Below, in pieces: positions 49,699 to 53,570 of a stretch of 53,570 nt of DNA; within the stretch, counting starts at the first letter, position 1; the number at the start of each line of letters is the position of its first letter. Made by a program: the position numbers and the translations under genes. Source of the stretch: Bacteroidales bacterium (GTDB taxonomy: Bacteria; Bacteroidota; Bacteroidia; Bacteroidales; WCHB1-69); NCBI GenBank assembly GCA_017540505.1, contig JAFYAW010000001.1:1-53570 (forward strand). Direction: 5' to 3'. The notes below the pieces were generated by a model. That model did not search any database and was not told the DNA's origin. It saw only the letters and a list, made by a program, of their open reading frames with translations.

Positions 49699-50552
49699 CG
49701 GACAATGATGATGTTGGAGACGGCCCGTTCGCCCGCATGGTCGAAACGTCCGTTGTCGGAGGGGTAGTTGACGATTCCGCCGTGGGCGTTGCCCTTGACA
49801 TACAGGGTGGTGGAACCGCCGCCGTCCAGGTTGAGAGCATCGCGGCAGCCCATCCAGCGCAGGGTGCGGATGAGCTCGTCCAGGGACATGCCTTCCGATT
49901 CTCGAGTGCGCCCATCAACCACCAGCAGCAGCACGGTGCCGTCAGGGCGTATGCCGATGGCAGTGCGGTTGTGCCGTTTGCTCACAAAGGAGAGGTCGTT
50001 GCGCATGGACTGGTCCTGACCATTCCAAATCAGCAGGGGTCCGGCGGTCATGATGTCGCGGTAGGGGAGCTCCCGTTCCCAAAGGCGGGCACTGTCAGTA
50101 TGCAGGATGTGTGGCTTGCCGTCTGTAAGAACCAGTGTGCCGTATTGGTAGTATTTGCGGTTTACGGTGTCTTTCCCCGGTTCGTTGATGCCCCGTTCCA
50201 CGCTGTCGATGCGGAGATAGCAGATGGGGTTGTGCCGGTCCATGTCGAAGAAGGAACCGTTGACGGCCGCGATGGCGTCGTGGCGTTCCGCTAAGGTTGA
50301 GGTTCGCGTACGAACGCTGTCGCAGGCGAATCCTAACCGGTGCGGACTGTCGCCGGGAATCTCCAATATGGCTATAAACTGGTTGCTCTGGAAGTATTCT
50401 TTGTGTTGGAAATGTAAGGTCTTTAATACTATACCGTTAAGGGTGTCGTGAGTCCAAGGTGCCTGCACTAATGTAAGCGAGTCGCGTTGGGCATAACCGG
50501 TGGTGATGCTCAAAAACAGAAGGCATAGGAGAAGGTGCAGGGGTCTCATCAT
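49695..50552 (-). CDS. phosphodiester glycosidase (NAGPA-like) exported protein
   Basis: A 285-residue exported protein with signal peptide (MMRPLHLLLCLLFLSITTGYA) and a NAGPA/DUF2233 domain: AAVNGSFFDM, YRDIMTAGPLLIWNG, HNRTAIGIRPDGTVLLLVVDGRT and CRDALNLDGGGSTTLYVKG. In animals the domain removes GlcNAc from the phosphodiester mannose-6-phosphate signal; in bacteria it cleaves sugar-phosphodiester links, possibly in teichoic or capsular polymers. The catalytic region is intact. Start choice between two adjacent ATGs is arbitrary; a third, 9 bases upstream, would leave almost no leader after the promoter element. Confidence 0.87.
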   Translation of the reverse strand: MMRPLHLLLCLLFLSITTGYAQRDSLTLVQAPWTHDTLNGIVLKTLHFQHKEYFQSNQFIAILEIPGDSPHRLGFACDSVRTRTSTLAERHDAIAAVNGSFFDMDRHNPICYLRIDSVERGINEPGKDTVNRKYYQYGTLVLTDGKPHILHTDSARLWERELPYRDIMTAGPLLIWNGQDQSMRNDLSFVSKRHNRTAIGIRPDGTVLLLVVDGRTRESEGMSLDELIRTLRWMGCRDALNLDGGGSTTLYVKGNAHGGIVNYPSDNGRFDHAGERAVSNIIIVR

Positions 50553-50577
50553 ACAGAGCAATAGATGTATTTATTTG

Positions 50578-50585
50578 CAAAAGTA
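50578..50585 (-). promoter_or_regulatory. -7 promoter element for the NAGPA-like gene
   Basis: On the minus strand TACTTTTG matches TAnnTTTG, 25 bases before the chosen ATG. The remaining intergenic stretch to the FISUMP promoter shows only a small CCCGATTTCGGG palindrome near 50658. Confidence 0.5.
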
Positions 50586-50691
50586 CGTTTTTTTCGATAA
50601 CTTATTACAGATGATGGTTTTTATTTTGGATAACGGATGCAAAAGATTTCAACATTCCCGATTTCGGGAGGCGGCCCCGTGGATAAAAGTG

Positions 50692-50699
50692 TATCTTTG
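50692..50699 (+). promoter_or_regulatory. -7 promoter element for the FISUMP-domain gene
   Basis: TATCTTTG followed by CCGC, 14 bases before the ATG at 50714, an unusually short leader that agrees with the leader lengths of several genes in this window. Confidence 0.5.
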
Positions 50700-50713
50700 C
50701 CGCTCTTTTGAAT

Positions 50714-51418
50714 ATGGGAAGACATACCGTTTTATTATTGCTCTTATTGTTTGGTTATCAAATGATTACTGCGCAACCTGCGGAATTGCCGGAGGCGTGC
50801 GGAATGACCATCAGTGACCATCAGGGCAACGTATATCAGACGGTGAGAATCGGAACCCAGTGCTGGATGGCGGAGAATATGCGCTGCACAACCTCCCCCA
50901 CGGGAAAATCCTGGGCCCAGAATCCTATCTATTCGTTCACGGAGCCGATGTTCGCCTCCTATTATGCGGTGCCGAAAGACAACCGCTACGGCCTGCTGTA
51001 CAACTGGTCCTCGGCTATGGATCTGGGTGTGAACGAGTGTTTTGCCCATACATCGTCCATCCATCACCGTGGGATTTGTCCGCGAGGATGGCATCTGCCC
51101 TCCAGCCACGAGTGGAATGTGCTGCTCAAACATCTGGGCGGCACCCGGGAAGCAGGGGCCGTGATGAAGGGTGGAGCGCGAATGTGGAGAGCACCGTTGG
51201 TGATAAAATCGGACAATAACGGTTTTTCGGCATTGCCAGCCGGCCTTTATACCGAAAACAGAATGCAGGATGTGGGCGCATCGGCATTCTTCTGGAGCTC
51301 GTCGGCATACGATGAACTCCATGCCTGGCAGTGTGGCGTGTTCAACCACAACAGCGACAGCTACAACTGCATGGAATACAAATGCTACGGATGCTCCGTC
51401 CGCTGCGTCAAAGATTAG
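50714..51418 (+). CDS. exported FISUMP-domain protein
   Basis: A 234-residue exported protein with signal peptide (MGRHTVLLLLLLFGYQMITAQ) and one Fibrobacter succinogenes major paralogous (FISUMP) domain: GNVYQTVRIGTQCWMAENMRCT, YGLLYNWSSAMD, HRGICPRGWHLPSSHEWNVLLKHLGG, GFSALPAGLYTEN, FFWSSSAYD and CSVRCVKD at the end. The family is abundant in Bacteroidota and Fibrobacterota surface proteins; its ligand is unknown, and several Cys suggest disulfides. There is no T9SS sorting domain or lipobox, so it is periplasmic or released. It converges with the SulP gene 7 bases away. Confidence 0.9.
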   Translation: MGRHTVLLLLLLFGYQMITAQPAELPEACGMTISDHQGNVYQTVRIGTQCWMAENMRCTTSPTGKSWAQNPIYSFTEPMFASYYAVPKDNRYGLLYNWSSAMDLGVNECFAHTSSIHHRGICPRGWHLPSSHEWNVLLKHLGGTREAGAVMKGGARMWRAPLVIKSDNNGFSALPAGLYTENRMQDVGASAFFWSSSAYDELHAWQCGVFNHNSDSYNCMEYKCYGCSVRCVKD

Positions 51419-51425
51419 CCTCTTT

Positions 51426-53126
51426 TTATTGGTGATTTAATTCGGACAGGAAATCCGTACACTCCTCAAAGGTCTTGAAGGTGTGGTCTTCGGGCACCAG
51501 CTCCGGAATCACTTTCATTTTGGTCAGCATGTACATCGGCTGGGGCTGGATGATGGTCATCAGCACCATGGCACCGCGTGCTTGGATTTCCTTGATGGCG
51601 GTTTCCATCGCATAAAGTCCCGACTGATCCATAAAGCTGACAAGCCGCATACGGATGATGACAATCTTGGCATCTGCGGGCACGTCATCCATGACGGACT
51701 GGAACTTGGTGATAGTGCCGAAGAAGATCGGGCCGTTCAGACGTTGGATGTAGATCCGGTGGCGCATGTCGTCGGGAATGCCGCCCTCGTCGCTCCAGGG
51801 GCTCTCCTTGTCGAAGTTGGTCAGCTCGCTGGAACTGTAGCCGCCTTCCACCAGGTCGCTGGCCCGTTTCATGAAGAGCACGCATGCGATCACCATGCCA
51901 ATGCCGACAGCGGTGAGCAGATCGACAAAAACGGTGAGCAGGAAGACGATGATGAGCACGACGGCATCTGCCCTGGGTATCTTGAGCAGGTCTTTGAATC
52001 CCTTGAAGTCGATGATGCCCCAGCCTACGGTGATCAGGATGCCCGCCAGCACGGAGAGGGGCACGTAGCGTACCAGACCGCCCAGTCCGAGGAGGATGGC
52101 GAAGAGGATCAGCGAGTGCGTCATGCCGCTGAGTCGGGTGCGGCCCCCGCTCTTCACGTTGACCACGGTGCGCATGGTGGCACCCGCGCCGGCGATGCCG
52201 CAGAACAGACCGCTGATCATATTGCCGATGCCCTGGCCCACCAGCTCCTGGTTGCTGTTGTGGTGCGTCTTGGTGATGTTGTCGGCCACTACGGAGGTGA
52301 GCAGCGTGTCAATGCTGCCCAAACCGGCCAGGGTGAGACCCGGGATGATGGAGGCTTTCAGAATCACACCCCAGTCAAGGCCTGTCAGCGAAATGCCACT
52401 TTTTGCGAAGATGGGCATGGGGAATCCCGACGGTATGGAGCCGATGAGGAGTTTCTCATCCATATTGCAGAAAAGCGATACGACGGTCATGACTATCAAG
52501 GCCACGAGGGTGGCGGGTATCTTTTTCGTAATCAGGGGGAAAAGGGTGATAATGGCAATGGTGCCCAGTCCGAGAAGCAGAGAGGTGACAGAAACACCGC
52601 TGGCCACGCGCTGGGGCAGCTGGGTGATCATATCCACCACTAAGACAGGGGATTTCAACCCCACTAACGGATAGAGCTGCTGTAGGATGATGATGACCCC
52701 GATGCCGCTCATGAAGCCCGAGAGGACCGGATACGGTATGTATCGCACATATTTGCCGATCTTCAGGATGCCGAACAGAATCTGGAAAAGGCCGCAGAAG
52801 AGGCCGGCCAGTGACATGCTGATGAGGACGGCGCTCATGGAGTGCTGCGAGGCCCACACCCCGCTGATCAGTGCCGCCGTGATGACGGTCATGGGGCCCG
52901 TAGGTCCGCTGATTTGCGAATGTGTGCCCCCGAACAGAGAGGCGAAGAAGCCGAGAAACGCCGCCCCGATAAGACCGGCCAAGGCTCCCATAGAGCTGGC
53001 GGAGGGGTCGTCAATGCCGCCGAAGGCCTGAATGCCGAAAGCCAAGGCCAAAGGCAGGGCCACCACACCGGCTGTGATGCCGCCGAAAATGTCGCCTTTG
53101 AGATTCTGTTTGGATATAATTGCCAT
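51426..53126 (-). CDS. SulP-family inorganic anion transporter
   Basis: A 566-residue membrane transporter of the SLC26/SulP family. About twelve to fourteen transmembrane segments cover residues 1-410 (GDIFGGITAGVVALPLALAFGIQAFGG, then FGGTHSQISGPTGPMTV with the substrate-site region) and a cytoplasmic STAS domain covers about 440-560 (RLNGPIFFGTITKFQSVMDDV, MRLVSFMDQSGLYAMETAIKEIQARG). Family members carry sulfate, bicarbonate or other anions; the bacterial branch to which this resembles is often annotated as bicarbonate or sulfate permease, and the substrate cannot be decided here. It follows a CobW-family gene by 21 bases on the same strand. Confidence 0.93.
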   Translation of the reverse strand: MAIISKQNLKGDIFGGITAGVVALPLALAFGIQAFGGIDDPSASSMGALAGLIGAAFLGFFASLFGGTHSQISGPTGPMTVITAALISGVWASQHSMSAVLISMSLAGLFCGLFQILFGILKIGKYVRYIPYPVLSGFMSGIGVIIILQQLYPLVGLKSPVLVVDMITQLPQRVASGVSVTSLLLGLGTIAIITLFPLITKKIPATLVALIVMTVVSLFCNMDEKLLIGSIPSGFPMPIFAKSGISLTGLDWGVILKASIIPGLTLAGLGSIDTLLTSVVADNITKTHHNSNQELVGQGIGNMISGLFCGIAGAGATMRTVVNVKSGGRTRLSGMTHSLILFAILLGLGGLVRYVPLSVLAGILITVGWGIIDFKGFKDLLKIPRADAVVLIIVFLLTVFVDLLTAVGIGMVIACVLFMKRASDLVEGGYSSSELTNFDKESPWSDEGGIPDDMRHRIYIQRLNGPIFFGTITKFQSVMDDVPADAKIVIIRMRLVSFMDQSGLYAMETAIKEIQARGAMVLMTIIQPQPMYMLTKMKVIPELVPEDHTFKTFEECTDFLSELNHQ

Positions 53127-53147
53127 ACGTGTTTGTTTTTTTGATGA

Positions 53148-53570
53148 TTATTCGGTTAAACAGGCGTCCAACGCTTCCGTTATCGCCTCTTTGTCCATCT
53201 TCTGCCCGATGAAGACAATCTTCTGCATCCGGTCGCCATAGCGCTCGTCCCAATCGCGGCGCAGCCCCGGCTCCTTCTCCATCATTTCAATGAGCTCGTT
53301 AGTGGGCATGGTGGCGAACCATAAGCCCACGTCGCGGAGGGTCAGCTGTTTGCCGGCCTGCTCGAAAAGATAACAGGCATCCGGTTCGCTTTTGAAGTAG
53401 CAGATGCCCTTGGCGCGGATGACGGATTTGGGCAGCCTCGATACAAACTCGTCAAACTTGCCGAGCACGAGCGGCTGCCGCCGGTAATATACAAAGGTGC
53501 TGATGCCGTACTCCTCCGCCTCACCCTCGTCATGGTTGTGATGATGATGGTGGTGATGATGATAATGCTC
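53148..53570 (-). CDS. CobW-family metal-chaperone GTPase, C-terminal part
   Basis: Only the last 140 residues are present; the gene continues beyond the right edge. The visible start is a His-rich metal-binding stretch (EHY followed by eight His, then NHDEGE), after which comes the CobW C-terminal domain: STFVYYRRQPLVLGKFDEF, VIRAKGICYFKSEP, LWFATMP and DERYGDRMQKIVFIGQKMD. This is the COG0523 (YciC/ZigA/CobW) family, GTPases that deliver zinc or cobalt to target enzymes. The GTPase domain itself is outside the window. It precedes the SulP gene by 21 bases, so both may be made under the same conditions, for example metal limitation. Confidence 0.9.
   Translation of the reverse strand, partial: EHYHHHHHHHHNHDEGEAEEYGISTFVYYRRQPLVLGKFDEFVSRLPKSVIRAKGICYFKSEPDACYLFEQAGKQLTLRDVGLWFATMPTNELIEMMEKEPGLRRDWDERYGDRMQKIVFIGQKMDKEAITEALDACLTE

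Noticed and set aside
53525-53570. CAT/CAC microsatellite at the right edge
   Set aside because: It is the in-frame His-rich segment of the CobW-family gene and not an independent repeat.

Overview
The window looks like chromosomal DNA of an anaerobic Bacteroidota (most likely Bacteroidales). The reasons are: secreted proteins ending in type IX secretion (T9SS) sorting domains, a TonB-dependent receptor with an N-terminal carboxypeptidase-regulatory-like domain, a PorV/PorQ-type barrel, a GldA-type ATPase, a DUF4837 lipoprotein, a FISUMP-domain protein, methylmalonyl-CoA mutase small subunit, and repeated promoter elements of the Bacteroidota form TAnnTTTG. I cannot name the species. No rRNA, tRNA or CRISPR array was seen. 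Coding density is very high; no gene-free stretch exceeds about 235 bases.

Region by region. 1-4.5 kb is accessory: a partial signal-peptide gene, a T9SS-exported LamG-like protein, a tyrosine recombinase preceded by a cluster of short inverted and direct repeats, and an AT-richer two-gene cassette that looks like a displaced Rhs toxin tip (HEAIH motif) overlapped by a candidate immunity gene. 4.6-7.3 kb (minus): LysM/M23 envelope protein, heptose-phosphate adenylyltransferase, flippase-like membrane protein. 7.3-14.5 kb (plus) is one tightly packed run: GldA-like ATPase, an orphan molybdopterin-oxidoreductase-like protein, SppA, a steroid 5-alpha-reductase-like enzyme, MurF and AnmK; then a TonB-family protein. 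15.3-21.6 kb (minus): greA, HIT, transketolase N-terminal subunit, lptF/G, glycosyltransferase and dxs. 21.7-31.6 kb (minus): a three-gene surface operon of TonB receptor, 1605-residue secreted protein and PorV/PorQ-like barrel. 31.7-38 kb (minus): small membrane protein, YihY, AsmA-like DUF748 protein, nadC, lipoprotein, hutH.

38.2-41.8 kb (plus) encodes an ECF-type sigma factor fused in one chain to a transmembrane segment and a periplasmic tail with DTVY motifs, followed by an outer-membrane barrel whose mature N-terminus carries the same motifs, and a lipoprotein. 41.8-45.9 kb holds ferritin, a PAP2 phosphatase, mutA and a BtuF-like binding protein. 46-47.4 kb (minus) encodes a second ECF sigma factor and, one base downstream, a single-pass membrane protein whose periplasmic end is a T9SS type B sorting domain. 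The remainder holds a DUF4837 lipoprotein, dprA, a NAGPA-like protein, a FISUMP protein, a SulP transporter and the C-terminal part of a CobW-family GTPase.

The most promising undescribed biology is in the two envelope-linked sigma-factor loci: one may sense the state of the T9SS through an anti-sigma factor carrying a T9SS signal domain, the other joins sigma factor and membrane sensor in one polypeptide and may contact an outer-membrane barrel across the periplasm. Secondary interest: the receptor/cargo/PorV-like operon, the toxin cassette beside a recombinase, the solitary molybdopterin-like protein, three places where divergent promoters physically overlap, and two dispersed repeats that have entered coding sequence.
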